NCBI RefSeq assembly: GCF_028736155.1
Contig: NZ_CP117879.1
Coordinates: forward strand, 1,240,001 to 1,304,000
Direction: 5' to 3'
Length of the DNA: 64,000 bases
DNA from: Flavobacterium sp. KACC 22763
GTDB taxonomy: Bacteria > Bacteroidota > Bacteroidia > Flavobacteriales > Flavobacteriaceae
Part shown: piece by piece, positions 27,401-35,984 of the stretch
How positions within the stretch are numbered: position 1 is the stretch's first letter
How the letters are laid out: each line of letters opens with the position of its first letter
Notes under the pieces: generated by a model
Told to the model about the DNA's origin: nothing
The model's input: the letters and a program-made list of their open reading frames with translations, nothing else
Databases searched by the model: none
Translations under genes and position numbers: made by a program

Positions 27401-28174
27401 TTCTCTGTTTATGATCAAAAAATTACAAAATTGGCTAACAAACCAGCTGTATTTGATTTGATTGCTACAAACGGAGGAAACACAGTAGGGCATCCTAGAA
27501 ACTCATTATATTCTTACCAATTTACAGGTTTAAATAATGAAGGTCTTCCAACTTTTATTTTGCAAGACGGAGCAGAAAACAATATAACAGATGCTAATTT
27601 CCAAGATACTAATGACGTAACTAAATATTTGAAATATGAAGGATCTGTAGAGCCTAACAAATCTATTGGTTTTGCTAACACATTCACATACAAAAACTGG
27701 TCACTTTATGTATTTGTTGTTGGATCTGGAGGAAACAAAGTAAGATTAAACCCTGTGTATAGCAACAAGTATACAGATCAGACAGTATTTACAAAAGATT
27801 TTGCAAACAGATGGATTAATCCGGGAGACGAAAATTATACTAATGTTCCTGTTATTGCAGACAAATTAATGAATAGAAATTATGGAGCAAGCGACTTACA
27901 GATTGCTTATAATACTTACAATTACTCTGATGTTAGAATTGCAAGCGGTGATTTCGTACGTTTAAAAAACATCTCTTTAAGCTGGGAATTCCCAAGCGAT
28001 TATAAGAGAAAATTAGGATTGTCAACTTTCACCTTGAAAGGTTCTGCGGTTAATCCTTGGCTGATTTATTCAGATAAAAAATTAAACGGACAAGATCCTG
28101 AGTTCCGTAACACAGGAGGGGTAGCTTTCCCAATTACGGCACAATATACTTTTGCAATTAATATTTCATTCTAA
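24464..28174 (+). CDS. SusC/RagA-type TonB-dependent transporter with STN domain
   Basis: A 1236-residue outer-membrane channel component. Order: signal peptide (cleavage near ANNVNGQ, about residue 40), STN signalling domain (about 45-120; VTITVDNLTLDNALSKIEK), carboxypeptidase-regulatory-like domain (about 142-225; GKVTDQSGSPLPGATVMAKG), TonB-box-like EVVVTTGY, plug (about 225-370; LWVIDGVVQED, SIEILKDASATSIYGSR), then the barrel ending in AINISF. The STN domain couples substrate binding to the upstream FecR/sigma pair. The substrate is not evident; there are no glycoside hydrolases in the locus. Confidence 0.96.
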   Translation: MKKPVVKQRLLHQIMKITLFQFVLALVFSSVTLANNVNGQKKLDTKVTITVDNLTLDNALSKIEKSAHVKFSYNSRLPQLGEKVSIEANQETLASILSRVLVPFNITFSEVSNQIVLQKSAVSFSNANNHDSLFEILTFGPIIKGKVTDQSGSPLPGATVMAKGTKTAVLTDFDGNFSIEMPANVDRLVISYVGMETKEIGINNPTPTVVLTEAGQNLKEVVVTTGYEKTSKRTFTGAISKISGAELKVDGVVDVSRMIEGKAAGVTVQNVTGSFGATPKITVRGSSSIFGDTKPLWVIDGVVQEDIINVTFADLASGNSATLLSSAVAGLNANDIQSIEILKDASATSIYGSRSLNGVVVVTTKQGRRDSPLKINYSVENTVRTVPSYTQFDILNSQESMSVFQEMRTKGYLDQSSSLTARFSGVYGILAKQINLYDSSNGQFGVRNEQPYINQFLKKYELANTDWFKVLFRPSITQNHSLSFSGGGKNNTFYASLGYYTDPGWTVADNVKQLSANIKGTFYINDKLNITLSTLGSMRDQEAPGAYDSKNDLVFGKVTRDFDINPFNYVLSTSRTLRPYDDNGNLEYYQNNWAPMNILNELENNTLDIKVNDIRFQADLDYKINKNLSYNLTASARYANTSREHKIYEDSNVVGAYNAGVGATLNTQIQKDNVFLYQNPNDLTAPKVSVLPNGGFLRKFTNDMTSYNVRNSVTYRNTFNEKHELEAFVGTEFRSVDRNNDNFTAAGIQFEKGLTSFVDPKLIEKLVNEGNSYYEFGAERERTVGFFGKVGYTYDRRYTASLTGRYDGSNRQGDVGSSRWLPTYTVSGKWNIKEENFMKDVEPINTLALRASYGLTATAGPATNSLAIYKSFITDRFAVGDRENAIRIEDLQNKDLTWEKQYETNIGVDLGMFRNRVQFTTDVYRRKAFDLIDYVITSGVGGESIKQGNNADMETKGLEVGFTTQNIVSKDFKWSTTVNFSVYDQKITKLANKPAVFDLIATNGGNTVGHPRNSLYSYQFTGLNNEGLPTFILQDGAENNITDANFQDTNDVTKYLKYEGSVEPNKSIGFANTFTYKNWSLYVFVVGSGGNKVRLNPVYSNKYTDQTVFTKDFANRWINPGDENYTNVPVIADKLMNRNYGASDLQIAYNTYNYSDVRIASGDFVRLKNISLSWEFPSDYKRKLGLSTFTLKGSAVNPWLIYSDKKLNGQDPEFRNTGGVAFPITAQYTFAINISF

Positions 28175-28187
28175 TACTAAATTGATT

Positions 28188-29675
28188 ATGAAAAATATAA
28201 AAATAGCACTGTCATTATTATTACTGGTTACTATTAGCAGTTGCGACGATTTTCTTTCAGAAGTGCCAGATAATAGAACACAGATAGATACTCCAGAAAA
28301 AATATCAGAATTATTAGTTACTGCTTATCCAGACAGATCATACTTTCCGATTGCAGAAGTAATGTCAGATAACGTTTTTGATACTGAATCATTACAATCT
28401 GTAAGCATAATTAACGAGGAGAGCTTCAACTGGGAAATGCAGAGTCAAATTGGAACTGATAGTGAAAACGCATTTTGGATGTCATCTTACGAGGCAATTG
28501 CTGCTGCGAATCAGGCTTTAGAGGCTATAGAAAAGCTTGGAGGCAAAGAGACTCTTAATCCGTTAAAAGGAGAAGCTTTAATAGCAAGAGCTTACAATCA
28601 TTTTATGCTAGTTTCATTATGGGCAAATCGTTATAATCCTGCTACTGCGGCGACAGATTTAGGAGTTCCATATATAACAAAGCCAGAAACGGAATTATTG
28701 GTTAAATATAAACGTAATAGTGTAAAAGAAGTATTTGATTTTATTGAGCAAGATATCAATGAAGGAATGAAATACATCACAAGTGAATATAAAGAGCCAA
28801 AATATCACTTTAATGTAGATGCTGCAAAAGCATTTGCTTGCCGTTTTTACTTAATAAAAGGAGATTGGGATAAGGTATTAGAATATTCTGAAGGACTTGG
28901 TTCTAAACCAACAAAAATTAGAAACTATACAGCTTTTAATGCAGTAGCTTTTGCTCAAATGCCAATTGAATATTCAAGAGTTGAACAAGAAACTAATTTA
29001 TTGGTAGCGTATCCAAACTCAATTGCAAACAGATCAGCAGCGTACAGATTTGCGCTTCCTGGAAATAGATCTGATGAAATCTTAGGGACACAAACGAATA
29101 TGTGGGCAAAACCTAATTTAATTAGAGCAAACGGCCAGTATTTTGGAGGTACAAACGTATTTGTTCCGAAGCTATATGAGTATTTTAAATTCACGAATTT
29201 AACATCTCGTACAGGTGAGCCTTACACTGGTTCTGTATTATTTAGTAATGATGAAATGTATTTGAACCGTATTGAAGCATTGGTGATGAAAAATAGAATT
29301 GCTGAAGTGAATACAGAATTAGGTTATTTCTTAGGAACTAGAACTTCAGGATACAATGCAGCAACAGATATATTAAATGAAGCTATTGTTACTGCTAAAT
29401 ATCCGCCGATTGCAGATGAGTTTACGCCATTTTATGCATTAACAGATCTTCAGAAATCGTATATCAAAGCAATTGCCGAAGCAAGAAGAAGAGATTTTAT
29501 CCGCGAAGGTCTTAGATGGTTTGATATCAAACGATTTAATCTTGTTGTGACGCATAATACTCTTGAATTTGGAAAAGTGGTAAAAAACAACATCTTGGAA
29601 AAAGATGATAAAAGAAGAGCGTTGCAAATACCGCTTAGAGCTTCAGATAATGGTATTGAAAAAAATCCTAGGTAA
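28188..29675 (+). CDS. SusD/RagB-type surface lipoprotein
   Basis: A 495-residue lid lipoprotein paired with the SusC channel. The lipobox is TISSC, so the mature protein starts at Cys19 or nearby, followed by DDFLSEVPDNRTQI. Helical TPR-like core segments include YEAIAAANQALEAIEKLGG and KGEALIARAYNHFMLVSLWA. The C-terminal block RREGLRWFDIKR-like sequence (EARRRDFIREGLRWFDIKRF) is diagnostic. ATG 28188 gives the signal peptide; the frame is open from 28152 but that extension overlaps susC. Confidence 0.95.
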   Translation: MKNIKIALSLLLLVTISSCDDFLSEVPDNRTQIDTPEKISELLVTAYPDRSYFPIAEVMSDNVFDTESLQSVSIINEESFNWEMQSQIGTDSENAFWMSSYEAIAAANQALEAIEKLGGKETLNPLKGEALIARAYNHFMLVSLWANRYNPATAATDLGVPYITKPETELLVKYKRNSVKEVFDFIEQDINEGMKYITSEYKEPKYHFNVDAAKAFACRFYLIKGDWDKVLEYSEGLGSKPTKIRNYTAFNAVAFAQMPIEYSRVEQETNLLVAYPNSIANRSAAYRFALPGNRSDEILGTQTNMWAKPNLIRANGQYFGGTNVFVPKLYEYFKFTNLTSRTGEPYTGSVLFSNDEMYLNRIEALVMKNRIAEVNTELGYFLGTRTSGYNAATDILNEAIVTAKYPPIADEFTPFYALTDLQKSYIKAIAEARRRDFIREGLRWFDIKRFNLVVTHNTLEFGKVVKNNILEKDDKRRALQIPLRASDNGIEKNPR

Positions 29676-29695
29676 ATTTTTAATTAGAAAGTATT

Positions 29696-30553
29696 ATGAA
29701 GATATTCAAAACATATAAAACAGTAGTTATAGCAGGCGCCTTATTGCTTGCGTCATGTGCACACGAAGATCAGCCAAAAGAAAGCCAGTTAGATTTTTCT
29801 ACACCACAAAAAACAGAATTAGACAATTGGATTGGTGCAAACTTCTTAAGTCCATACAATATCAATGTGTATTACGAATGGAACCAGAATTTAGTAGACG
29901 AAAATAGATATTTATATCCTCCACAGGGAGCTAAAGTGCAGCCTGCAATGGAAGTTGTAAAGAAAATCTGGATTGATAGTTATAGCACTATTGGAGGAAA
30001 GGATTTTGTTAAAAAAATTGCTCCAAGAGAATTTGTTCTTGTTGGTGGGGTAAACTTAAATACAAACGGTACTGTAACGCTTGGACTTGCAGAAGCGGGT
30101 CAAAGAGTGTCTCTTTTTCAGGTTGATAATCTTAATAAAAAAAGCAGATCTAGCGTAACACAATTTATTCATACCATTCAGCATGAATACGTACATATTT
30201 TAAACCAAACTAAACCTTTTGATGAGCAAGCTTGGGCAAAATTGACACCTTCTGGATATACCACTACATGGTATAATGAAGCAACTGCGACTTCTAGATC
30301 TTTAGGTTTTATTACAAGTTATGCGAGATTAAACATATACGAAGATTTCGCAGAAACTGCTGCTACAATCTTAACAAGTTCTAAAGCGGAATATGATGCC
30401 ATTTTAGCAAGTATAACAGACGCTACTGCAAAAGCTAATATTAAAGCAAAAGAAGCTTTGGTAGTTAAATATTATAAAGATTCTTTCAATATAGACTTTT
30501 ACGCATTAAGAGATGAAGCTCAAAAGAATACAGATGCTGTAATAAATAATTAA
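29696..30553 (+). CDS. Putative zinc-binding lipoprotein metallopeptidase (Mx1-like)
   Basis: A 285-residue lipoprotein (lipobox LLASC, Cys21). The zinc-binding HExxH motif is HEYVH at residues 163-167, preceded by TQFIHTIQ. A second acidic cluster EDFAE at 216-220 may give the third ligand. The family is the putative zinc-binding metallopeptidases found next to SusCD genes. It is 20 bases after susD and likely exported to the cell surface, where it could trim a protein or peptide ligand before uptake. The substrate is inferred only. Confidence 0.85.
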   Translation: MKIFKTYKTVVIAGALLLASCAHEDQPKESQLDFSTPQKTELDNWIGANFLSPYNINVYYEWNQNLVDENRYLYPPQGAKVQPAMEVVKKIWIDSYSTIGGKDFVKKIAPREFVLVGGVNLNTNGTVTLGLAEAGQRVSLFQVDNLNKKSRSSVTQFIHTIQHEYVHILNQTKPFDEQAWAKLTPSGYTTTWYNEATATSRSLGFITSYARLNIYEDFAETAATILTSSKAEYDAILASITDATAKANIKAKEALVVKYYKDSFNIDFYALRDEAQKNTDAVINN

Positions 30554-30583
30554 GGACAATAAATTTTTATAAAATTCAATATT

Positions 30584-31945
30584 ATGAAAGTAAAACATAT
30601 ATATAAGTGCCTAACGATCGCTTTTGCAGCTTTGCTTTTGGGATCATGTTCTAGCCCAGAAGTAGATGCAAAATTTGATCAAAATGCTACTGATCGATTG
30701 AGTGGACGTCAAAAGGAATTAAACGATTTATTGCTTTCATCAGCAGATGGTTGGAAAGCAGTTTATTATACTGATAGTACACAATTAGGAGGATGGACAC
30801 ATTTGTTTAAATTTTTGCCAAATATGAAAGTAGATATGGCATCAGATTTCACAGGTAAAGATGGTCAGATTGACACAAAAACGTACCAAAGCCAGTACGA
30901 TCTTCAAGTAGGAAGTACTGTGAGTTTAGTTTTTAGTACACAAAATAGAATCCACCTTTTATCAGATGCGAGTAATTATCCAACTGCAGCACTTCTTGCA
31001 AAAGGGTATTTAGGAGATTTTCAGTTTTATTACTATGGACAAAAAAATGGTGACATTATCTTTAGAACAAATAGAAATAGCCACTTTCTTCGTTTTGTAA
31101 AAGCTACACCAAAAGATTGGGCTGATTTGCCAGGAAACGTTCCAATTATTAAAGCCATTACAGGTGATATGTATAGCCCATTATTTAGAATATTAGCAAT
31201 AAATGATGGTACAGCTACTAAAAATTATGATTTTAGTTATAACGCTAGTGCTCGTTTTGGTACAGGATATTCTTTAGATCCAGCTGTTAATACGAGTTAT
31301 GACCTTGCGTTCTCATTTAATCCTATTGGAGCTTATTCAAAACTTCCTTTAGAGGTTAAAGGACAAAAACTTACCGACTTTGCTTACGACAGTGCTACAA
31401 ATACTTTTGTTGCTACTGGAAAAGACGGGGTTAAGGCTACAATTATGTATACAAATGCACCGCCAAGACTTACAGATGATTATAAAGTGACGTTGCCAGC
31501 AGCTGGAGCTCCATCTACAGCTTATGGCTATATTGCGGTAAATCTAGTAAACGCGCCTACAAACTCGCAATTGTGCAATTATTTATTAAATGAAATTAAT
31601 AGTGCATCAGCAGCAAAAGTAAACAGAGTACAATTTACTTTCTTTAATAATCGTACTGTAGACATCATGTACAGTTTTACAGGAGGAAAAGCAACCGTAT
31701 ATCATAGAGCAACTGTTACCGAAGATGCTGTTAATAAAACTATTATTCTAAAACATTCATTATGGCATAACGGAACTGCAGTGATTGCAGCAGATCCTTT
31801 GGTTAAAAATCTTGATGACAAATTGATGGATCCTAAAGGTTTATATGTTACTAGAGAAAACTTCAGAATAAGTTTCTCTAACACAATCTACACTTTTGCC
31901 GGTGCATCAAGCAGTTTTAGAATTACTACATATGCGTTCCAATAA
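30584..31945 (+). CDS. DUF4302-type lipoprotein
   Basis: A 453-residue lipoprotein with lipobox LLGSC (Cys22). The start of the mature protein, TDRLSGRQKELNDLLLSSADGWKAVYY-like, is the DUF4302 N-terminal signature (ADGWKAVYYTDSTQLGGW). The rest is beta-rich with a C-terminal TIYTFAGASSSFRITTYAF. Members sit in SusCD/metallopeptidase loci and are taken to be surface-exposed accessory binding proteins; no activity is established. It follows the metallopeptidase by 30 bases and ends the operon at a terminator. Confidence 0.82.
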   Translation: MKVKHIYKCLTIAFAALLLGSCSSPEVDAKFDQNATDRLSGRQKELNDLLLSSADGWKAVYYTDSTQLGGWTHLFKFLPNMKVDMASDFTGKDGQIDTKTYQSQYDLQVGSTVSLVFSTQNRIHLLSDASNYPTAALLAKGYLGDFQFYYYGQKNGDIIFRTNRNSHFLRFVKATPKDWADLPGNVPIIKAITGDMYSPLFRILAINDGTATKNYDFSYNASARFGTGYSLDPAVNTSYDLAFSFNPIGAYSKLPLEVKGQKLTDFAYDSATNTFVATGKDGVKATIMYTNAPPRLTDDYKVTLPAAGAPSTAYGYIAVNLVNAPTNSQLCNYLLNEINSASAAKVNRVQFTFFNNRTVDIMYSFTGGKATVYHRATVTEDAVNKTIILKHSLWHNGTAVIAADPLVKNLDDKLMDPKGLYVTRENFRISFSNTIYTFAGASSSFRITTYAFQ

Positions 31946-31971
31946 TTAGTTAAGAATAATTTTTATTTCAG

Positions 31972-32000
31972 AAAGCAGCTCATTTTTTGAGCTGCTTTTA
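31972..32000 (+). terminator. Terminator of the SusCD operon
   Basis: A perfect 11-bp stem (31972-31982 with 31988-31998) around a T5 loop, ending in TTTT. Confidence 0.85.
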
Positions 32001-32049
32001 CCAAACATAATTTCTGAATTAAACAATCTAACTTTTATTAATGAATATT

Positions 32050-32325
32050 ATGATAAAAAAAATATTGACACCAGCGACTATTGCAATTTTCTTATGGGGG
32101 ACTATTCTTTTACTTATAAATCAATATTACTACGAATACGTTCGCTACTATTTGTATATCTCCATACTTGTGATTTTCCCTTTTATGATTTGGAATCTTA
32201 TCAAACAATGGAAAAAGGATAAAGCAGAAGAAACAAAAGAATTTAGATCTTCGATTTTCAGAATGCTAATTATGGCGGTAGTCATGATTCTTATATTTTA
32301 TGTGACGAAACAAAATCACATTTAA
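32050..32325 (+). CDS. Small two-to-three-helix membrane protein, copy 1
   Basis: A 91-residue protein starting MIKKILTPATIAIFLWG. Predicted membrane segments are about 8-23, 33-48 and 71-87. The frame is open from an ATG at 32041, but alignment with copy 2 favours 32050. It shares about 40 N-terminal residues with copy 2 and then diverges. I do not know a function; hydrophobic periodicity and conservation between the copies support coding. Confidence 0.65.
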   Translation: MIKKILTPATIAIFLWGTILLLINQYYYEYVRYYLYISILVIFPFMIWNLIKQWKKDKAEETKEFRSSIFRMLIMAVVMILIFYVTKQNHI

Positions 32326-32397
32326 ACTTTTTAGTTCTGTTTTTTATCAAACATAATTTCTGAATTAAACAATCTAACTTTTCATTATATAGATAGT

Positions 32398-32580
32398 ATG
32401 GTTAAAAAAATATTGACACCAGCAACAATTGCAATATTCTTTTGGGGAATAGGTCTTTTGATTATAAATGAATATTACTATGAATACTTAAGGCCTTATT
32501 TATATGTATCTATAATAGTCGCGATTGGCTGTATAGTCATTGATAAAATTAAGGAGAATAGAGAAGAAAAAGAAGAATAG
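32398..32580 (+). CDS. Small two-helix membrane protein, copy 2
   Basis: A 60-residue paralogue of copy 1: MVKKILTPATIAIFFWGIG, then EYYYEYLRPYLYVSIIV. It has two membrane segments (about 8-24 and 34-49) and a short charged tail ENREEKEE, lacking the third segment of copy 1. Function unknown. A terminator follows. Confidence 0.65.
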   Translation: MVKKILTPATIAIFFWGIGLLIINEYYYEYLRPYLYVSIIVAIGCIVIDKIKENREEKEE

Positions 32581-32640
32581 AATCAAGCAATGCAAAATCG
32601 CATTTAAACGTTTTTAGTTTTGTTTTTTTATTTTGGGGGG

Positions 32641-32672
32641 AACAGCTCATTTTTATGAGCTGTTTTTTTTGT
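32641..32672 (+). terminator. Rho-independent terminator after the duplicated genes
   Basis: AACAGCTCAT (32641-32650), TTTT loop, ATGAGCTGTT (32655-32664) and a run of T. Its core resembles the terminator at 31972-32000. Confidence 0.9.
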
Positions 32673-32739
32673 TTTAGCAGCATCTAAAATTCTTAAGCCA
32701 ATTTTTGGATTACAAATTTTATTAAATGCTCAAATAATC

Positions 32740-32747
32740 TATATTTG
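32740..32747 (+). promoter_or_regulatory. Candidate -7 element for fabG
   Basis: TATATTTG, exact TAnnTTTG box 30 bases before the fabG start; no TTG at the expected spacing. Confidence 0.45.
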
Positions 32748-32777
32748 TAATTCAAAAAATAAAACGAATACCTTAAT

Positions 32778-33524
32778 ATGAAATTACTAGAAGGAAAAGT
32801 TGCAATTATTACTGGTGCAAGCCGTGGAATTGGAAAAGGAATTGCTGAAGTTTTTGCTAAACATGGAGCAAACGTTGCTTTTACATACAGCTCATCTGCA
32901 GCATCTGCAGAAGCTTTAGAAGCAGAATTAAATAGTTTAGGAGTTAAAGCAAAAGGATACCAATCTAACGCAGCAGATTTTAACGAAGCTCAAACCTTTG
33001 TTGATGCTGTTTTAGCAGATTTTGGAACTGTAGATATCTTAATCAACAATGCCGGAATTACAAAAGACAACCTATTAATGCGTATGTCTGAGGCAGATTT
33101 TGACCAAGTAATTGATGTAAACTTGAAGTCGGTTTTTAATATGACAAAAGCGATTCAGAAAACTTTCTTGAAACAAAGAGCAGGATCTATCATTAATATT
33201 AGTTCTGTTGTTGGAGTTTCTGGAAACGCAGGTCAAACAAACTACGCAGCTTCTAAAGCTGGTGCAATCGGATTTACTAAATCTGTAGCTCTTGAGTTAG
33301 GTTCTCGTAACATTCGTTGCAATGCAATTGCTCCAGGTTTTATCGAAACTGAAATGACTGCAAAATTAAGCGAAGATGTAGTAAAAGGATGGAGAGAAGG
33401 TATTCCGTTGAAACGCGGAGGAACTCCTGAAGATGTAGCAAATGCTTGTTTATTCCTTGCTTCTGACATGAGCGGATACATTACAGGACAAGTTCTTAAT
33501 GTTTGCGGAGGAATGCTTACTTAA
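32778..33524 (+). CDS. fabG: 3-oxoacyl-ACP reductase
   Basis: A 248-residue short-chain dehydrogenase of fatty-acid synthesis. AIITGASRGIGKGIAEVF is the NADPH-binding motif, LINNAGITKDNLLMRMSE is FabG-typical, the catalytic Ser and YAASK motif lie in NISSVVGVSGNAGQTNYAAS, and the C-terminus is DMSGYITGQVLNVCGG. The combination is diagnostic of FabG among the SDR family. A palindromic repeat separates it from the next gene. Confidence 0.95.
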   Translation: MKLLEGKVAIITGASRGIGKGIAEVFAKHGANVAFTYSSSAASAEALEAELNSLGVKAKGYQSNAADFNEAQTFVDAVLADFGTVDILINNAGITKDNLLMRMSEADFDQVIDVNLKSVFNMTKAIQKTFLKQRAGSIINISSVVGVSGNAGQTNYAASKAGAIGFTKSVALELGSRNIRCNAIAPGFIETEMTAKLSEDVVKGWREGIPLKRGGTPEDVANACLFLASDMSGYITGQVLNVCGGMLT

Positions 33525-33537
33525 TAAGTTGATTGTT

Positions 33538-33600
33538 GATGGTTTGTTGTTTATAGTTCACAACCATAAACTTTAAACTAAAAACCATAAACTAAAAACA
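33538..33600. repeat. Palindromic TTTATAGTT repeat between fabG and the VWA gene
   Basis: Imperfect inverted repeat: GGTTTGTTGTTTATAGTT against ACTAAAAACCATAAACTA-type units, ending three bases before the VWA start. Confidence 0.6.
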
Positions 33601-33603
33601 AAT

Positions 33604-35631
33604 ATGACGACAAACACGATTCTTTTATTATTGCTTTCTTTAGTAATTGCTGGTGGTTTATCGTACTTTCAATATTTTTTCAAAGCCAAAAGTAAATCCA
33701 ATGTGATGATACTTTTGGCTTTTTTACGTTTTTTAGCCATTTTCGGATTATTGGTATTATTGATTAATCCGATCATTTCTAAAAACTCATTAGAGATTAC
33801 CAAAACGCCTTTGGCAATTGTGGTAGACAATTCTAGTTCTATTGCTGCTTTAAAATCAGATAAAAAAGCAGTCGAATTATATCAAAAACTAGTTTCAAAT
33901 CCAGCTTTAAAAGAGAAGTTCGAAATTCAGTCTTATCAGTTTGATAACGATTTTAGAACTTCAGATAAATTTGATTTTAAAGGAAATCAAACCAATTTAG
34001 ACGAAGCGGCAAAGAGTTTAAAAAGCATCAACAAAAATCTGATTTTTCCAACCGTAATTATTACAGACGGAAATCAAACTACAGGAAACGACTATGTGTA
34101 TAGATTCGATCCTGTCAATAAAGTTTATCCTTTGGTTGTGGGAGATACAACCACTTTTTTTGATTTAAAAATCAATCAGCTTAACGTAAACAAATACGCT
34201 TTTCATAAAAATAAATTTCCTGTTGAAGTTTTTCTGCAATACGCCGGCGACAAAACTGCCAATGCAGAATTTACCATTTCACAAGGAAATACGGTTGTAG
34301 CAAAAGAAAAACTTTCGTTTTCACCATCAAAAAAAACAGCTTCTTTAAACTTGCTATTGCCAGCAGATAAAGTTGGATTGCAGATTTATAAAGCCAGTAT
34401 TCAATCTTCGGCAAAAGAAAAAAACAGTTACAACAATATCAAAAATTTTGCAGTTGAAATTATTGACCAGAAATCAACAATTGCTATTGTTTCGGCTATA
34501 AATCATCCGGATATTGCCTCTTTAAAACGTTCGATCGAGGTTAATGCACAGCGTAAAGTGATATTAGTTAAACCAAATCAAATTAACGACTTACAAGATG
34601 CTTCTGTTTTGGTTTTGTATCAGCCAACAACGGCTTTCAAACCGATATTTGACAACAATAAATTAAAAGGAACAAATACCTTTATTATAACAGGAAACAA
34701 TACCGATTTCAATTTTCTAAATCAGCAGCAAAACAATCTGATTTTTAAAATGAGTAATCAGCGAGAAGATTTTCTTAATGAATTCCATTCTGATTTTAAT
34801 CTGTTTGCAATTGACGATATTGGTTTTGAAAATTTTCCACCTTTACAAAATCCGTTCGGAAATATAAGTACAAACGGAAACGTGTCTGTTTTGCTTTCGT
34901 CAAAAATTAGAAACGTTTCTACAAATGCTCCATTATTGGCTTTCGCCGAAAATCAAGGAAAAAGAACCGCTTTTCTTTTAGGAGAAAATAGCTGGAAATG
35001 GCGTTTACAAAGTCATGTTGACAATCAGTCATTTGAAAAGTATGATGTTTTTATTGATAAAATAGTTCAATATTTAGCATCATCGACTTCAAAGAAATCT
35101 TTAGTGGTAACGCACGAAAGTTTTTATAATTCTGGAGAAGAAATTATCATCAACGCGCAATATTTCAATAAAAATTATGAGTTTGACGAAAAAGCCAGAC
35201 TTACAATCAGTGTTGTAAATGCAGCCACCAAACAAACTAAAAATTATGATTTACTAAAAGGAAGTAATTCTTTCTCAGCTAATTTGGAAGGGCTTCCAGC
35301 AGGAAAATATAACTTTACAGTAAAAGAATTAAATTCAAATACTTCATACGCAAGTCATTTTGAAATTTTAGATTTTGATATTGAGAAACAATTCGTAAAT
35401 CCTGATGTAATTAAATTGCAGCAATTAGCTCAGCAGACTGGCGGAAAAGCGTTCTTCGAAAATCAATCTGATCATTTGATTAATATGCTTTTAGAGAGTA
35501 AAGAATACAAATCAATTGAGAAAAACATCTCAAGTAAAACTCCAATTATTGATTGGGTTTGGTTATTGATTTTGATTGTTGCTTTATTAACAATTGAATG
35601 GTTCGTTAGAAAGTATAATGGGCTTTTATAA
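33604..35631 (+). CDS. VWA-domain membrane protein with glutamine-amidotransferase-like middle domain
   Basis: A 675-residue protein. Membrane helices are at about 5-22 and 36-57. A von Willebrand A domain follows with the MIDAS motif D-x-S-x-S at 75-79 (IVVDNSSSIAAL) and the later ITDGNQTTG. Beta-sandwich-like segments come next, then a segment (about 285-490) that resembles inactive class I amidotransferase-like domains. A membrane helix near 652-668 precedes a short tail. Similar large proteins occur in Bacteroidetes with unknown roles, probably assembling an envelope complex. Confidence 0.72.
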   Translation: MTTNTILLLLLSLVIAGGLSYFQYFFKAKSKSNVMILLAFLRFLAIFGLLVLLINPIISKNSLEITKTPLAIVVDNSSSIAALKSDKKAVELYQKLVSNPALKEKFEIQSYQFDNDFRTSDKFDFKGNQTNLDEAAKSLKSINKNLIFPTVIITDGNQTTGNDYVYRFDPVNKVYPLVVGDTTTFFDLKINQLNVNKYAFHKNKFPVEVFLQYAGDKTANAEFTISQGNTVVAKEKLSFSPSKKTASLNLLLPADKVGLQIYKASIQSSAKEKNSYNNIKNFAVEIIDQKSTIAIVSAINHPDIASLKRSIEVNAQRKVILVKPNQINDLQDASVLVLYQPTTAFKPIFDNNKLKGTNTFIITGNNTDFNFLNQQQNNLIFKMSNQREDFLNEFHSDFNLFAIDDIGFENFPPLQNPFGNISTNGNVSVLLSSKIRNVSTNAPLLAFAENQGKRTAFLLGENSWKWRLQSHVDNQSFEKYDVFIDKIVQYLASSTSKKSLVVTHESFYNSGEEIIINAQYFNKNYEFDEKARLTISVVNAATKQTKNYDLLKGSNSFSANLEGLPAGKYNFTVKELNSNTSYASHFEILDFDIEKQFVNPDVIKLQQLAQQTGGKAFFENQSDHLINMLLESKEYKSIEKNISSKTPIIDWVWLLILIVALLTIEWFVRKYNGLL

Positions 35632-35643
35632 TTCATCATGTAA

Positions 35644-35879
35644 AGTCCCTATGGGACAAATGTGGTCAATATCTTAAGAGCTGTTACCGTTATTGAATCT
35701 CTACGAGATTTTTATCTTTAGAATTTTGCTAATTATTTTGCTGAACAAAAACTGTTTTATGAATTTCAATATGATAAAATAAAGATTGTTTATAATAATA
35801 TTTATGAAACAAAAACTCCGTTAGGAGTTTAAGATCGGTAGAAAAAACGACCACAAAGTAAAATTGTCCCGTAGGGACT
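35644..35879. mobile_element. MITE-like palindromic element
   Basis: About 236 bases bounded by imperfect inverted ends: AGTCCCTATGGGACAA...TGTGGTC at the left and GACCACA...TTGTCCCGTAGGGACT at the right. Inside are two more small hairpins, AATCTC-TAC-GAGATT (35696-35710) and AAACTCC-GTTA-GGAGTTT (35813-35830). No gene is encoded. The structure suits a non-autonomous element or a mosaic of dispersed hairpins. Confidence 0.6.
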
Positions 35880-35927
35880 ATACAATAAGGTTGCATAATA
35901 AAAAAAAAAGGTTGAATTGAGACGAAG

Positions 35928-35970
35928 GTTCAAAGTTTTTCAATAACTTGAAACTTTAAACATGAAACAA
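35928..35970. repeat. GTTTCA-type imperfect palindrome before the LysR gene
   Basis: GGTTCAAAGTTTTTCAA and CTTGAAACTTTAAACATG form an imperfect inverted repeat of the family seen at 1344-1386. Confidence 0.55.
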
Positions 35971-35984
35971 AACAAACAATAGTT

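Larger units (their letters stand above)
32003..32640 (+). repeat. Tandem duplication containing two small membrane-protein genes
   Basis: A 34-base block at 32003-32036 recurs identically at 32350-32383, an offset of 347 bases. The genes after each block begin alike, and the segment after each gene (32318-32346; 32600-32632) is also shared. Hence the gene, its upstream region and its downstream region were duplicated together. Confidence 0.85.

Noticed and set aside
22422..31945. The SusCD locus as a polysaccharide utilisation locus
   Set aside because: No carbohydrate-active enzyme is encoded in or beside it.
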